DNA of 64,000 nt from Solirubrobacteraceae bacterium (GCA_030447275.1 JAUJPF010000002.1:62001-126000); one strand, 5' to 3'; positions 26,618-35,684 are shown, counted from the stretch's first letter. The notes: generated from the letters alone by a model not told the origin. Numbers and translations are program-made.

Positions 26618-28912
26618 TCAGCCCGTCAGCCGCGGGCGGCGCGCGCGGCGGTCTCCGCGGCGGCGAGCGGCGCGGCGGCGCTCGGCAGGGCGACGCGCGG
26701 CTGCGCGCCGCCGGGCCGGGCGGATGAGCAGCACCTCGGCGCCGTTGACGCGCGGGACCGTGACCGCGATCCCGCGGGTGAGCTCTGACGACGTGACCGT
26801 CCGCACGTAGCGCGAGGACGGCGCGCGGAACAGGTCGAAGCGCCGGCGCGGCGGCACGTTGCGCAGCGCGATCGTACGCGTCGCCTCCCCCGCCTGCTGG
26901 CGGAAGGCGAGCAGCGCGCCCTCCCCGCGCTGCGGGTTCCACGGCTGGAGCGCGGTCCACCCCTTCTCCATCGGGTCGGCGAGCAGCGGGTAGACCATCT
27001 GCGCGAGCAGCGTGCGGTGGCGCTTGTAGAACCGGATCCACGGCGCCGCCTCCCCGACCACCCCCGGCGGCAGCTTGCGCAGGTCGGTCCACACCGTGAA
27101 GTGCGACGGCAGCGCGATCGCCATGAGCGTCGCGACGGGATGCTCACCGAAGTAGTCGCCGCCGAGCGCGTGCTGACCCTGCGAGAACGACGGGACGAAC
27201 GGCGCCGGGTTCCACAGGTTGTGCAGCAGGCGCTCGGGCGCGGGCGTGTTGTTCTGAAACCACGACGGGCCGCGCAGCGTCGACTCGAACGGGAACAGGC
27301 GGAAGTCGTTCGTCTCGTCGATCTGGAACGTCACGTGCGGGAAGTCATGCCGCAGCCGGTCGACCATCGCCAGGAACGCGTCGTGGTAGTCGTACAGGTC
27401 GCCCTGCCCGGCGCAGTCGAGCCAGACCATGAAGTCGAACTTGAAGTAGCGCACGTCCCAGCGCTCGATCGCCCGGCGCACCTTCGCCTCCTGGAACGGG
27501 ATCGCCGCCGGCCCCCACGTGCCGAGGCCGGACTCGTTCGAGCCGGAGCTCGGGTCGAGCGCGTTCTGGACCGCCAGGCCCTGGCCCACGGGAGCGCACG
27601 CCAGCTCCGGGTGCTCCTGGTAGGCGCGCGACTTCGGGTTGAACTGCATCGGGCTCATCCACAGCCCGAGCCGCATGGGCCCGAGCGCCTCCCGCACCGC
27701 GCGGAAGTCCGGGTCCGGGTAGCGCGGGCGCAGCTTCGACGCGGGGTCGCCGTCCCACCGCGGGTCGGGGCGCTCGGGCGAGCTCGGGTCCCAGTCGCCC
27801 GACGCGTTCTGCCAGCCGTCGTCGAGCACGAACACCTCGACCCCGAGCTCGCGCGCGATCGGCGCGACCTGCTTCAGCGTCTCGAAGTCCATGTCGTCCG
27901 AGGCGCCGGTGGAGCGGCTGCCGTCCTGGGTGCGGTACGAGTTGAAGACGACCGCGTTCGGGTAGCGCGGCGCGAGCCGGTGCCGGGTCAGCCACTTGTG
28001 CACCTGCCACGGCTCGTCGCCGTCGTGGTCGCCCACGCCCGTGAACGCCGCCTCGAGCACGAACGGCTCGCCGGGCCGCACCGTCCGCTCGCGTCCCGGT
28101 CCGTCGCCCGGGTTCTCGACGTGCGCGTTCTCCTCGAGCGGGCCGAGCACGATGACGTCGCGCGCGTAGTCGACGACGAGCCGGCCGACGCCGTCGCCGT
28201 ACGCCGCGCGCGACGACGGGAAGTCGTTGCGCTCCATCACCTGCACGAGCGATCGCTCGCCGTCGTCGAGCGAGAGCCACTGGCCGGGGCCGGCGAGCGC
28301 CTCCCCGTGCGCGGCACTCCGCGTGTCGCGCCACGTCCCGGGGCGCGGGTCGCCGACCGCGACCGGCGGTCCCTCGTAGCCCGGCTCGCGGAAGTCGGCG
28401 CCGGCGCGCAGCGCATGGAGGGTCGGCGCGGCGGGCCCGGCTGCCACCTCGTCGAGCGTGGCGGCGGAGAGCGTGAGCGGCGTCGAGGACTCGAGCGTCG
28501 TCTGCGTCCGTACCCCCGCGATCCCGGGGAAGACCTCCGCGGTCCGCTCGGCGCGCAGCCCCGCCGGGCCGCCCGCGAGGGCCATCCGCACGCGCAGCGC
28601 CCCGCGCGGCAGCCGCTCGGTGGCGACGGAGACGACGTGGAAGGCGTCGCTTGAGACCTGCGTGCCGCCGGCGAGCTTCAGGGTGAAGTCGCGGTGCGGC
28701 TGCGCCCAAGCGCGCCCGCCGCGGCGCTTGTCGACGAGCGCCACCGTTCGAAGCGCCTCACGCGACCAGCGGCGCTCGACCAGGTCGTTGCCCACGACGA
28801 CCTCATCGGCGCCGGCGCGGGCGTAGACGCCGGCCTGGGAGGCCGGCGCGGCGGCCGCGAGCGCGACCAGCGCGAGCGTCACCGCGGCCGCGGCGCGCCG
28901 TCCGCGGCTCAT
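26618..28912 (-). CDS. Secreted GH36-like glycoside hydrolase (alpha-galactosidase type)
   Basis: About 765 residues. Signal peptide MSRGRRAAAAVTLALVALAA. An N-terminal beta supersandwich is followed by a TIM barrel with VEVFVLDDGWQNASGDWDP, RLGLWMSPMQFNP, VRYFKFDFMVWLDC (Asp nucleophile of clan GH-D) and VTFQIDETNDFRLFP (probable acid/base Asp). The C-terminal beta domain ends in an Arg/Ala-rich tail. The best start is ATG 28912; ATG 28927 is in frame. It likely removes alpha-galactose or a related sugar from polysaccharide outside the cell; with GH92 next door, plant or fungal mannan-type glycans are a reasonable target. Confidence 0.82.
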   Translation of the reverse strand: MSRGRRAAAAVTLALVALAAAAPASQAGVYARAGADEVVVGNDLVERRWSREALRTVALVDKRRGGRAWAQPHRDFTLKLAGGTQVSSDAFHVVSVATERLPRGALRVRMALAGGPAGLRAERTAEVFPGIAGVRTQTTLESSTPLTLSAATLDEVAAGPAAPTLHALRAGADFREPGYEGPPVAVGDPRPGTWRDTRSAAHGEALAGPGQWLSLDDGERSLVQVMERNDFPSSRAAYGDGVGRLVVDYARDVIVLGPLEENAHVENPGDGPGRERTVRPGEPFVLEAAFTGVGDHDGDEPWQVHKWLTRHRLAPRYPNAVVFNSYRTQDGSRSTGASDDMDFETLKQVAPIARELGVEVFVLDDGWQNASGDWDPSSPERPDPRWDGDPASKLRPRYPDPDFRAVREALGPMRLGLWMSPMQFNPKSRAYQEHPELACAPVGQGLAVQNALDPSSGSNESGLGTWGPAAIPFQEAKVRRAIERWDVRYFKFDFMVWLDCAGQGDLYDYHDAFLAMVDRLRHDFPHVTFQIDETNDFRLFPFESTLRGPSWFQNNTPAPERLLHNLWNPAPFVPSFSQGQHALGGDYFGEHPVATLMAIALPSHFTVWTDLRKLPPGVVGEAAPWIRFYKRHRTLLAQMVYPLLADPMEKGWTALQPWNPQRGEGALLAFRQQAGEATRTIALRNVPPRRRFDLFRAPSSRYVRTVTSSELTRGIAVTVPRVNGAEVLLIRPARRRAAARRPAERRRAARRRGDRRARRPRLTG

Positions 28913-29011
28913 CTCCGCCACCCCCATGGCGGGCGAACCTAGTGCGTGCCGCCACGAGCCGCAAACCGTCGGTCGCCGCAAGAACCGCGATCCGGCTGCG
29001 TTGGAGCCCAT

Positions 29012-30142
29012 ATGCGAACGATCACCGCCCTCGCCGCAAGCGCCTGCGCGCTCGCCCTCGCCGTGCCCGCCGCGGCCGCGACCAACGACACCCACTACGC
29101 CAAGCAGTACGGGCCGCAGCAGGTTCGCGCCGAGCAGGCCTGGTCCACCTCGACCGGCGCCGGCACACGGATCGCCATCGTCGACTCGGGCGTCGACCTC
29201 GATCATCCCGACCTTGCCGGCAAGATCGCCGGCGGCGCGACGTTCGCATGCGAAGGCCGTCAGAAGCCGTGCGGCAATGGCGACTGGGAGTCCGGGCGCC
29301 TGAGCGACGAGGGCAAGGGTGAGCCGCACGGCACGCACGTGGCCGGCATCGCCGGGGCGGCGACGAACAACAACCTCGGCATCGCGGGCGTGGCGCCCGA
29401 CGCGCAGCTCCTCGCCGTCAAGTCGCTGGGCGGGGACGGCTCGGGCGGCTTCGACGACATCGCCGACGGCATCCGCTGGTCGGTCGACAACGGCGCCGAC
29501 GTCGTGAACCTCAGCCTCGGTGCGCTGCCCGGCGTCCAGCTCTTCACGATCACGGGCCTCATCTCGGACGTGCAGGAGGCGATCGCCTACGCGCGGTCGA
29601 AGAACGTCGTGGTCGTCGCCGCCGCGGGCAACGAGGCGGCGCCGCTGTGCGACACGCCGGGGTTCGACAAGGGCGCGCTCTGCGTCGCGGCGACCGACCG
29701 CAACGAGGCCAAGGCGTGGTACTCGAACCTCGGCGTGAAGGCCGACGACGACGGCCGCATCGATGCGGTCGCCGCTCCGGGCGGCCAGGGGCTCGTCAGC
29801 TGCCGTCAGGACATCATCTCGACCGTCCCGCTCTCGGCGGGCGGCGTGTGCACCCGGATCGTCGACACCCCTGGCTATGACTTCTACGCCGGCACCTCGA
29901 TGGCCGCGCCGCACGTCGCGGGCGTCGCCGCGCTGCTGATGGCGCAGGGCCGCAGCGACGAGAACACGGTCGACGTCCTCAAGCAGACGGCCCGCACCCC
30001 GGTCACGGGCGTCCGCGGCGTGTACGACCCGGTCTACGGCTACGGCATCGTCGACGCGCAGGCCGCGGTCGCCACGCCCGTGGTGGGGCCGGCTCCGGGT
30101 GACGGCGGCGGCCGCGGCAAGAAGCCCAAGCGCAACCGCTAG
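29012..30142 (+). CDS. Secreted subtilisin-like S8 serine protease
   Basis: 376 residues. Signal peptide MRTITALAASACALALAVPA. The catalytic triad is clear: Asp in IAIVDSGVDLDHPDLAG, His in EPHGTHVAGIAGAATNNN, Ser in YAGTSMAAPHVAGVAALL, with the oxyanion Asn in VVAAAGNEAAP. There is almost no propeptide between the signal and the catalytic domain, shorter than usual for subtilases. The Cys pairs CEGRQKPC and LCDTPGF may form disulfides. A long hairpin follows the stop. Confidence 0.92.
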   Translation: MRTITALAASACALALAVPAAAATNDTHYAKQYGPQQVRAEQAWSTSTGAGTRIAIVDSGVDLDHPDLAGKIAGGATFACEGRQKPCGNGDWESGRLSDEGKGEPHGTHVAGIAGAATNNNLGIAGVAPDAQLLAVKSLGGDGSGGFDDIADGIRWSVDNGADVVNLSLGALPGVQLFTITGLISDVQEAIAYARSKNVVVVAAAGNEAAPLCDTPGFDKGALCVAATDRNEAKAWYSNLGVKADDDGRIDAVAAPGGQGLVSCRQDIISTVPLSAGGVCTRIVDTPGYDFYAGTSMAAPHVAGVAALLMAQGRSDENTVDVLKQTARTPVTGVRGVYDPVYGYGIVDAQAAVATPVVGPAPGDGGGRGKKPKRNR

Positions 30143-30174
30143 TGCCGGCGGCCGTTCGCGCCGCTGCCCGTGAC

Positions 30175-30225
30175 GCTCACGACGGCTCGGTCGGTCCTCG
30201 ACCGAGCCGTCGCTGGGTCGTGAGC
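30175..30225 (+). terminator. Long two-part hairpin between S8 protease and thyA
   Basis: An inner 13-bp perfect stem GACGGCTCGGTCG/CGACCGAGCCGTC (30181-30193 and 30199-30211) with a five-base loop, plus outer complementarity GCTCACGAC/GTCGTGAGC (30175-30183 and 30217-30225). No U-tract follows, as often in high-GC actinobacteria. Confidence 0.65.
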
Positions 30226-30275
30226 CGACGCGGGCCGTCCGCCGTCCACCTCGGGTCGTATCGTCGTTCGGCCCC

Positions 30276-31187
30276 ATGCCCAACTATCTGCCCTTCAGCG
30301 AGCGGCTGCCGAGCACGCAGTACCAGGACATGCTCCGCACGATCCGGGACACCGGCGTCCGGGTCACGACGAAACAAGGTGTCGACGCGCTGGCCGTCGC
30401 GGGCCTCCAGATGCGGTTCCCGATGCAGCACGGCGCGCCGGTCATCACCGAACGCTCGATCAAGGGCTTCGCGAGCAAGGCCATCGGCGAGCTGTGCGCG
30501 TTCATCAACGGCGCCCGCACCCTCGAGGAGTTCGAGGCCTTCGGCTGCGACTGGTGGGGCGAGTGGGCCTCCGAGTCGAAGTGCGTGTCGCGAGGCCTCG
30601 AGCCCGGCGACCTCGGCCCCGGCTCGTACGGCCACGCGTTCCGCAACTTCACGACGAACCTCGACGACGCAGACGACGAGGGCTTCGACCAGCTCCCCCA
30701 CCTCATCCAGAAGCTCAAGGACCTGCCGGAGGACCGCACGGCGCTGCTCAGCCCGTGGATCCCCCAGGCCAACCACCGCGACGCGACGACGAAGTCGCGC
30801 AACACGATCGCCCCGTGCCACGGCTGGATCCACGCGCTCGTCTTCGACGGCAAGCTCCACGTGATCCACAACCAGCGGTCGGGCGACACGCCGATCGGCG
30901 TGCCGTCGAACATGGTCCAGTACGCCGCGCTCGCGCTGATGATCGAGCAGCTCACCGGCTACGAGCTCGTCGAGTACGTGCACTGGATCCAGTACGCGCA
31001 CATCTACGTCAACCAGCTCGACCAGGTCGACGAGATGCTCTCGCGCGCCCCGCGGGCGCTCCCCACGCTGCGCCTCACCGACGCGGGCCGGGCGATCGCC
31101 GACGTCCACGACTTCCGCGGCGAGCACTTCCTGATCGAGGACTACCAGCCGCACCCGCCGATCCGCGACATCCCGGTGCTCACGTGA
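30276..31187 (+). CDS. thyA: Thymidylate synthase (divergent ThyA)
   Basis: 303 residues converting dUMP to dTMP with methylene-tetrahydrofolate. The catalytic Cys is in APCHGWIHALVFDGKLHVIH, the phosphate/dUMP loop in NQRSGDTPIGVPSNMVQYAA, and the C-terminal half has the TS pattern YVHWIQYAHIYVNQLDQVDE and EDYQPHPPI. The canonical dUMP-binding QRSxDxxLGxPFN reads here as QRSGDTPIGVPSN, a divergent form. It leads an operon with folA, overlapping by four bases, which recycles the dihydrofolate it makes. Confidence 0.92.
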   Translation: MPNYLPFSERLPSTQYQDMLRTIRDTGVRVTTKQGVDALAVAGLQMRFPMQHGAPVITERSIKGFASKAIGELCAFINGARTLEEFEAFGCDWWGEWASESKCVSRGLEPGDLGPGSYGHAFRNFTTNLDDADDEGFDQLPHLIQKLKDLPEDRTALLSPWIPQANHRDATTKSRNTIAPCHGWIHALVFDGKLHVIHNQRSGDTPIGVPSNMVQYAALALMIEQLTGYELVEYVHWIQYAHIYVNQLDQVDEMLSRAPRALPTLRLTDAGRAIADVHDFRGEHFLIEDYQPHPPIRDIPVLT

Positions 31188-31639
31188 TCGCGGTCGTCGT
31201 CGCCCACAGCCGCAACCGCGTCATCGGGCGCGACGGCGACCTGCCCTGGCGGCTGCCCACCGACCTCAGGCGCTTCAAGGAGCTGACCGCCGGCGGCACC
31301 GTCGTGATGGGGCGCCGGACGTGGGACTCGCTGCCGCCGCGGTTCCGCCCCCTCCCCGGCCGGCGCAACGTCGTCGTGTCGCGCAACGGCTGCGACGCGC
31401 CCGAGGTCTGCCGCAGCGTCGACGAGGCGCTCCAGGGTGACTGCTTCGTCATCGGCGGCGGCGAGCTGTACGCGCAGGCGCTCCCGCACGCCGATCGAGT
31501 TCACGCGACGGAGATCGAGATCGACGTCGAGGGCGACGCGTTCTTCCCGGCGCTCGACAGCTTCCGCGAGGTCGAGCGCAGCGCGCCGATCGAGGAGAAC
31601 GGCCACGTGTTCTCGTTCGTCACGTACGACCGTGCCTGA
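31184..31639 (+). CDS. folA: Dihydrofolate reductase
   Basis: 151 residues starting at the GTG that overlaps the thyA stop. It shows AHSRNRVIGRDGDLPWRLPT with the conserved Trp and Asp/Leu-Pro-Trp region, DLRRFKELTAGGTVVMGRRT and CFVIGGGELYAQALPHADRV. The order thyA-folA is a common functional pair. Confidence 0.93.
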   Translation: MIAVVVAHSRNRVIGRDGDLPWRLPTDLRRFKELTAGGTVVMGRRTWDSLPPRFRPLPGRRNVVVSRNGCDAPEVCRSVDEALQGDCFVIGGGELYAQALPHADRVHATEIEIDVEGDAFFPALDSFREVERSAPIEENGHVFSFVTYDRA

Positions 31640-32069
31640 AGCCCTCTACCACCTCGAGGCCGCGCGCAGCGACGACCAGCGCGCGTACATGGAGGACCTC
31701 GAGGAGCGCGGGATCTGCGTCTTCTGCCCGGAGCACCAGCGCGCGGAGATCGACTTCGAGACCGACAGCTTCTACGTCACGCACAACGCGTGGCCCTACC
31801 GGGGGACGCGCGAGCACTGGTTGATCGTCCCCAAGGAGCACGTCCGCGCGTTCGACGAGCTGCCCGACGAGTCCGGGGCCGAGCTGTGGGCGATCAGACG
31901 CCGGCTGAAGGAGCGAGCGGCGGCCGAGGCCACCGCGACGGTCGAGCGCAGCGGCGACATGCGCTACAACGGCGGCAGCGTGGCGCACCTGCACATCCAC
32001 TTCGTCGTCCTCGAGCCTTCGCCGGCCAAGACCGTGCGGTTCCGGGTCAGCGCGTGGGGCCCGGAATAG
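31632..32069 (+). CDS. HIT-domain nucleotide hydrolase/transferase
   Basis: 145 residues. The HIT triad SVAHLHIHFVVL is at residue 118, and Cys residues (GICVFCPEH) near the N-terminus may bind zinc. HIT proteins hydrolyse or transfer nucleotidyl groups. GTG 31632 overlaps folA by eight bases; an ATG at 31689 is less likely because translational coupling favours the GTG. WLIVPKEHVRAFDELPDES is typical of the fold. It probably handles nucleotide by-products of the operon. Confidence 0.82.
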   Translation: MPEALYHLEAARSDDQRAYMEDLEERGICVFCPEHQRAEIDFETDSFYVTHNAWPYRGTREHWLIVPKEHVRAFDELPDESGAELWAIRRRLKERAAAEATATVERSGDMRYNGGSVAHLHIHFVVLEPSPAKTVRFRVSAWGPE

Positions 32070-32657
32070 ATGGCCATCACCAGCGGGATCTTCAGCGAGG
32101 ACGTGAACTTCGAGGAGCGCCTCAAGCGCTCGCTCGACGAGCTGTCGCAGACCGTCCGGCACCTCAAGGGGATCGGCCTCAAGATCGTGCTCACCTCGGG
32201 CTCGTTCGACCTCGTCCACCTCGGCCACGTCAAGTACCTCGCCAAGGCCAAGGAGCTGGGCGACGTGCTCGTCGTCGGCGTCGACAGCGACGCCAAGATC
32301 CGCAAGCGCAAGGGCGAGGACCGGCCGATGGTGCCCGAGCAGGAGCGCCTCGAGATGCTCGCCCACCAGCGCCCGGTCGACCTGCTCTTCCTCAAGGACG
32401 ACGAGGAGGAGCGGTGGGCGCTCATCAAGGCGGTGGAGCCCGACGTGCTGGTGCTCACCGAGGACCACTCCTACAGCGACGACGACCAGCGGGCGCTCGA
32501 GGAGATCGTCGGCGAGATCGCGATCCTCGAGCGCCAGGCGTCGGTGACGACGAGCGAGCGGATCCGCCAGCTCTACATGCACCTCGGCGACCGCCTCGGG
32601 CCGAAGCTCGCCGAGGTCCTTCCCGGGCTGATCGACGACATCGTCCGCCGCGGATGA
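32070..32657 (+). CDS. Cytidylyltransferase-like nucleotidyltransferase
   Basis: 195 residues. The TSGSFDLVHLGHVKYLAKAK segment contains the HxGH motif of the nucleotidyltransferase alpha/beta fold, and TTSERIRQLYMHLGDR near the end supplies the ISSTxIR-like motif. The closest known shape is the RfaE/HldE C-terminal ADP-heptose enzyme or glycerol-3-phosphate cytidylyltransferase, yet no sugar gene is near. The ATG directly follows the HIT stop. Substrate uncertain. Confidence 0.8.
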   Translation: MAITSGIFSEDVNFEERLKRSLDELSQTVRHLKGIGLKIVLTSGSFDLVHLGHVKYLAKAKELGDVLVVGVDSDAKIRKRKGEDRPMVPEQERLEMLAHQRPVDLLFLKDDEEERWALIKAVEPDVLVLTEDHSYSDDDQRALEEIVGEIAILERQASVTTSERIRQLYMHLGDRLGPKLAEVLPGLIDDIVRRG

Positions 32658-33472
32658 CCGACTGCGCGGTCGCGTACGTCCCGGTCCTGCACGAGGGCTA
32701 CCGGCGCTTCGTCGACGCCCACGCGCGCGGCCGGCCGCTGCACCTGATCGGGCCCGAGCTGTACGTCGACTTCCGCCCGCTGGCCAGGGACATCCGCGCG
32801 CTCGACGCCCACCTGGCCGCCAAGGCGATCGCGTCGTGGGGCGTCGCGAGCGAGGTGACCGTGCTGACGGCCGCGGGTGCGGAGGCGCTGGCGGCGACCG
32901 CGCCGCGGCTCGTCCTGCCCGACGAGGACGTCAGCCACCAGGTCGTCGAGCGCTTCTTCGCGCGCTGCGAGGTCCGCTACGACACCGTCTTCCTGCGCTG
33001 GGACAAGACGAGGACGGTGCAGATCCTGCGCCCCGAGGCGCCGCGCGCCGCTCCCGGCGAGCTCGCCTGGGCGGCGGAGGAGGCGGCCGGCCGCAGCGTC
33101 GACTGGTGGCGCCAGGTCGGCGCGGCGATCCGCTTCGCCGACGGCGAGGTGCGCAGCGCGCACAACGAGCACCTCCCGCACCGCCTGAGCCCGTACGCCG
33201 CCGGCGACCCGCGCAGCAACTTCTCCAAGGGCGTCGGCTACGACCTCTCGACGGCGACGCACGCCGAGGCGAGCCTGATCGCCGCGGCGGCGCGGGAGGG
33301 GCGCGCGACGGCCGGCGCCGAGCTGTACGTCACCGACTTCCCGTGCCCGGCCTGCGCGAAGCTCGTCGCGGCGGCCGGCATCGCGAAGCTGTACTTCCGC
33401 GAGGGCTACGCGGTGCTCGACGGCGAGGACGTCCTGGCGGCGGCCGGCGTCGAGGTCCTCCGGGCCGCGTAG
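32654..33472 (+). CDS. dCMP-deaminase-like protein with degenerate nucleotidyltransferase domain
   Basis: 272 residues. C-terminal zinc deaminase domain: THAEASLIAAAAREGRATAG (His and catalytic Glu) and VTDFPCPACAKLVAAAGIAK (two Cys ligands), the dCMP/cytidine deaminase pattern; this would make dUMP for ThyA. The N-terminal 150 residues open with AVAYVPVLHEGYRRFVDAHA, which looks like a nucleotidyltransferase strand-helix whose HxGH has become HEGY, so it is probably inactive. ATGA overlap with the preceding gene. A fused, sensing or scaffolding domain is possible. Confidence 0.72.
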   Translation: MTDCAVAYVPVLHEGYRRFVDAHARGRPLHLIGPELYVDFRPLARDIRALDAHLAAKAIASWGVASEVTVLTAAGAEALAATAPRLVLPDEDVSHQVVERFFARCEVRYDTVFLRWDKTRTVQILRPEAPRAAPGELAWAAEEAAGRSVDWWRQVGAAIRFADGEVRSAHNEHLPHRLSPYAAGDPRSNFSKGVGYDLSTATHAEASLIAAAAREGRATAGAELYVTDFPCPACAKLVAAAGIAKLYFREGYAVLDGEDVLAAAGVEVLRAA

Positions 33473-34206
33473 TGGCGGGGGCGGGGGAAGGCGCGCCGGG
33501 CGCTCCGGAAGGCGCGCCGGGGGCGCGCGAGCGCTTCAGGGACGGCTTCCGCGCCGCGGTCCCCTACGCGATCGCCGGCTTCGTCATCTCGATGTCGTTC
33601 GGGGTGCTCGCCACCGACGCCGGGTTCTCGGCGATCGCGGCGGTCGTCATGTCGGCGATCGTGTTCGCGGGCTCGGCGCAGTTCACCGCGCTGAGCGTGA
33701 TCGCCGCGGGAGGGAGCGTCGGCGCCGCGGTCGTCGGCGCCGCGCTGATGAACTCGCGCTTCCTGCCGATGGGGATCGCGCTCGCGCCGTCGCTGCCCGG
33801 CCCGGCCGCCGTGCGCGCGGCGCAGGGCCAGGCCGTCGTCGACTCGTCGTGGGCGATGGCGCTGCGCGGCGACGGGACGTTCGACCGGTGGTTCCTGTTC
33901 GGCGGGACCGCGGTCCAGTACCTGACCTGGTTCAGCGGCACCGTCGCCGGCGTGCTCGCGGGCGGCGTCGACGTCGAGAGCCTCGGGCTCGACGCGATGT
34001 TCCCGACGTTCTTCCTCGCCCTGCTGATCGCCGAGCTGCGCAGCGGCCGCGCGAAGGGAGCGGCGGCGCTCGGCGCGCTGCTCGCGCTGGCGCTCGTGCC
34101 GGTCGCGCCCGCCGGCGTCCCGATCCTCGTCGCGAGCCTCGCGTCGCTGCTCGGCCTGCGCTGGAAGGCCGAGCCCGACGCGCGCGCGGAGGACGAGCCG
34201 CGATGA
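33472..34206 (+). CDS. azlC: AzlC-family branched-chain amino acid exporter subunit
   Basis: 244 residues with about six TM segments. VPYAIAGFVISMSFGVLATD, SAIVFAGSAQFTALSVIAAG and LMNSRFLPMGIALAPSLPG are AzlC hallmarks. GTG 33472 shares a base with the deaminase stop. It pairs with AzlD downstream (ATGA overlap) as the usual two-subunit exporter of leucine/valine-type amino acids. Confidence 0.9.
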   Translation: MAGAGEGAPGAPEGAPGARERFRDGFRAAVPYAIAGFVISMSFGVLATDAGFSAIAAVVMSAIVFAGSAQFTALSVIAAGGSVGAAVVGAALMNSRFLPMGIALAPSLPGPAAVRAAQGQAVVDSSWAMALRGDGTFDRWFLFGGTAVQYLTWFSGTVAGVLAGGVDVESLGLDAMFPTFFLALLIAELRSGRAKGAAALGALLALALVPVAPAGVPILVASLASLLGLRWKAEPDARAEDEPR

Positions 34207-34514
34207 GCGACCGCGACATCTGGATCGTCATCGGGCTGTGCGCCGCGGTGACCGCGGTCATCAAGGCCACCGGCCCCGTCGCGCTCGGCGGCCGCGAGCT
34301 GCCGGCGTGGTTCAGCAACGTCATCCAGCTCGTGGCCCCGGCGCTGCTCGCCGCGCTCGTCTGCGTCTCGGCCCTCGCCGACGGCGACGAGTGGGCGATC
34401 GGCGCCGACACCGCCGGTGTGGCGGCGGCGGGCGTCCTGCTGTGGCGCGGCGCGAACATCATCGTCGGCGTCGCGGTCGCCGCCGGCGTCACCGCGCTGC
34501 TGCGCGCGGTCTAG
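34203..34514 (+). CDS. azlD: AzlD-family transport subunit
   Basis: 103 residues, three to four TM segments, with TAVIKATGPVALGGRELPAW and the usual AzlD length. It follows azlC with a four-base overlap. Confidence 0.87.
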   Translation: MSDRDIWIVIGLCAAVTAVIKATGPVALGGRELPAWFSNVIQLVAPALLAALVCVSALADGDEWAIGADTAGVAAAGVLLWRGANIIVGVAVAAGVTALLRAV

Positions 34515-34765
34515 CCGACCCGGACGCGCCCGCGGGCGATCCGCAGCCGGATCGTGCGCCGGTTCCCCGCCGCGTCGGTCGCGGCGAGGACGAGCGTGTG
34601 CCGGCCGCGCAGCGCGCGGCGCGGGAGGCGCAGGACGAGCCGCCGCGCGGCGGCCCCGTGACGTAGTGGTAGTCGGACAAGTCGACGCCGGCGTCGCGCG
34701 CGGCCTCCATCGCGTGCGCCTCGTACAGGTACGCACTGCAATCGAGCGTAGCGCGAAGAAGGGCG
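34512..34765 (-). pseudogene. Remnant of a secreted protein C-terminus
   Basis: Two frames carry coding-looking pieces: YLYEAHAMEAARDAGVDLSD then, after a frame change near 34670, RRALRGRHTLVLAATDAAGN and RLRIARGRVRVG up to the stop. The latter resembles the Ig-like tails found on secreted hydrolases. Start and body are missing. Confidence 0.35.
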
Positions 34766-34778
34766 TTGTGACCGCGCG

Positions 34779-35684
34779 TCAGGAGCCGGCTGCACCGGGC
34801 GCGGGCGCGCCGTGCGGCGCCTCCCCCGCCTCCGCGTTGCGCTTGTACATCAGCCGCGCGAACGCCCCCGCGGTGAGGTACATGAACGCGCTGTAGATCG
34901 CCGCGGGGATCGCCACGTCGTCGGCGACGAGCACCGCCACCGCGATGGCCAGCGTCCCGTTGTGGACGCCCAGCTCGAGGGCGACCGCGGTCGACTGGCG
35001 GTTGTCGAGCTTCGCGAGCTGGGCGATCGTGAACGAGCAGGCCATCGCGAGCACGTTGAGCGTGAGCGCGGCGAGCGCCAGCTCGGTGAAGTTCTCGGTC
35101 ACCGTGCCCCACTCCTCGGCCACCGCGCCGACGACGACGAGCACGAACGCGACGAGCGCGATCTTCCGGAGCTTCGGCTCGTTCGCGATGGCCCACGCCT
35201 CGCGCTTCGCGCGGATGCGCATGCCGATCGCCACCGGGATCACCGTGATCGCGAACACGCGCGCGACGATGCCGAGCATGCTGACGTCGTCGGCGACGTT
35301 CGCGTCGAAGTGCGAGATCGCGAGCGACAGGTAGATCGGGACGGTGATCGTGGCGGCGATCGAGCTGAGGCCGGTCATCGACACCGACAGCGCGGTGTCG
35401 CCCCGCGCGAGGTGCGTCATGAGGTTCGCCGTCGCGCCGCCCGGCGATGCCCCGAGCAGGACGAGTCCGACCGCGAACAGCGGCTCGAGCCCGTACAGCT
35501 CGGCGATCCCGAACGCCAGCAGCGGCGAGAGCAGGAAGAGGTTGCCGAGCCCGATGAGGATCCCGCGCGGCTGCGTGAAGATCCGCTTGAAGTCCGCGAC
35601 GGTCAGCGCCAGGCCGAGGCTGCCCATGATCAGGGCGAGCGCGATCGGGAGCGCGACGGCGGCGAAGAGGGAGGTGTCGTCCAT
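34779..35684 (-). CDS. BASS-family transporter (bile acid:sodium symporter type)
   Basis: 301 residues with about nine TM segments. GLVLLGASPGGATANLMTHL is the characteristic re-entrant motif of the family, and GVHNGTLAIAVAVLVAD the second half-repeat. Bacterial members carry organic anions with sodium. Its ATG overlaps the stop of the alcohol dehydrogenase, so the two are cotranscribed. Substrate unknown. Confidence 0.85.
   Translation of the reverse strand: MDDTSLFAAVALPIALALIMGSLGLALTVADFKRIFTQPRGILIGLGNLFLLSPLLAFGIAELYGLEPLFAVGLVLLGASPGGATANLMTHLARGDTALSVSMTGLSSIAATITVPIYLSLAISHFDANVADDVSMLGIVARVFAITVIPVAIGMRIRAKREAWAIANEPKLRKIALVAFVLVVVGAVAEEWGTVTENFTELALAALTLNVLAMACSFTIAQLAKLDNRQSTAVALELGVHNGTLAIAVAVLVADDVAIPAAIYSAFMYLTAGAFARLMYKRNAEAGEAPHGAPAPGAAGS

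Noticed and set aside
23925-27092. Very long minus-strand ORF of over 1000 codons
   Set aside because: It is the antisense of the GH92 gene. High GC leaves long open shadow frames; its translation is Arg/Ala-rich without motifs.
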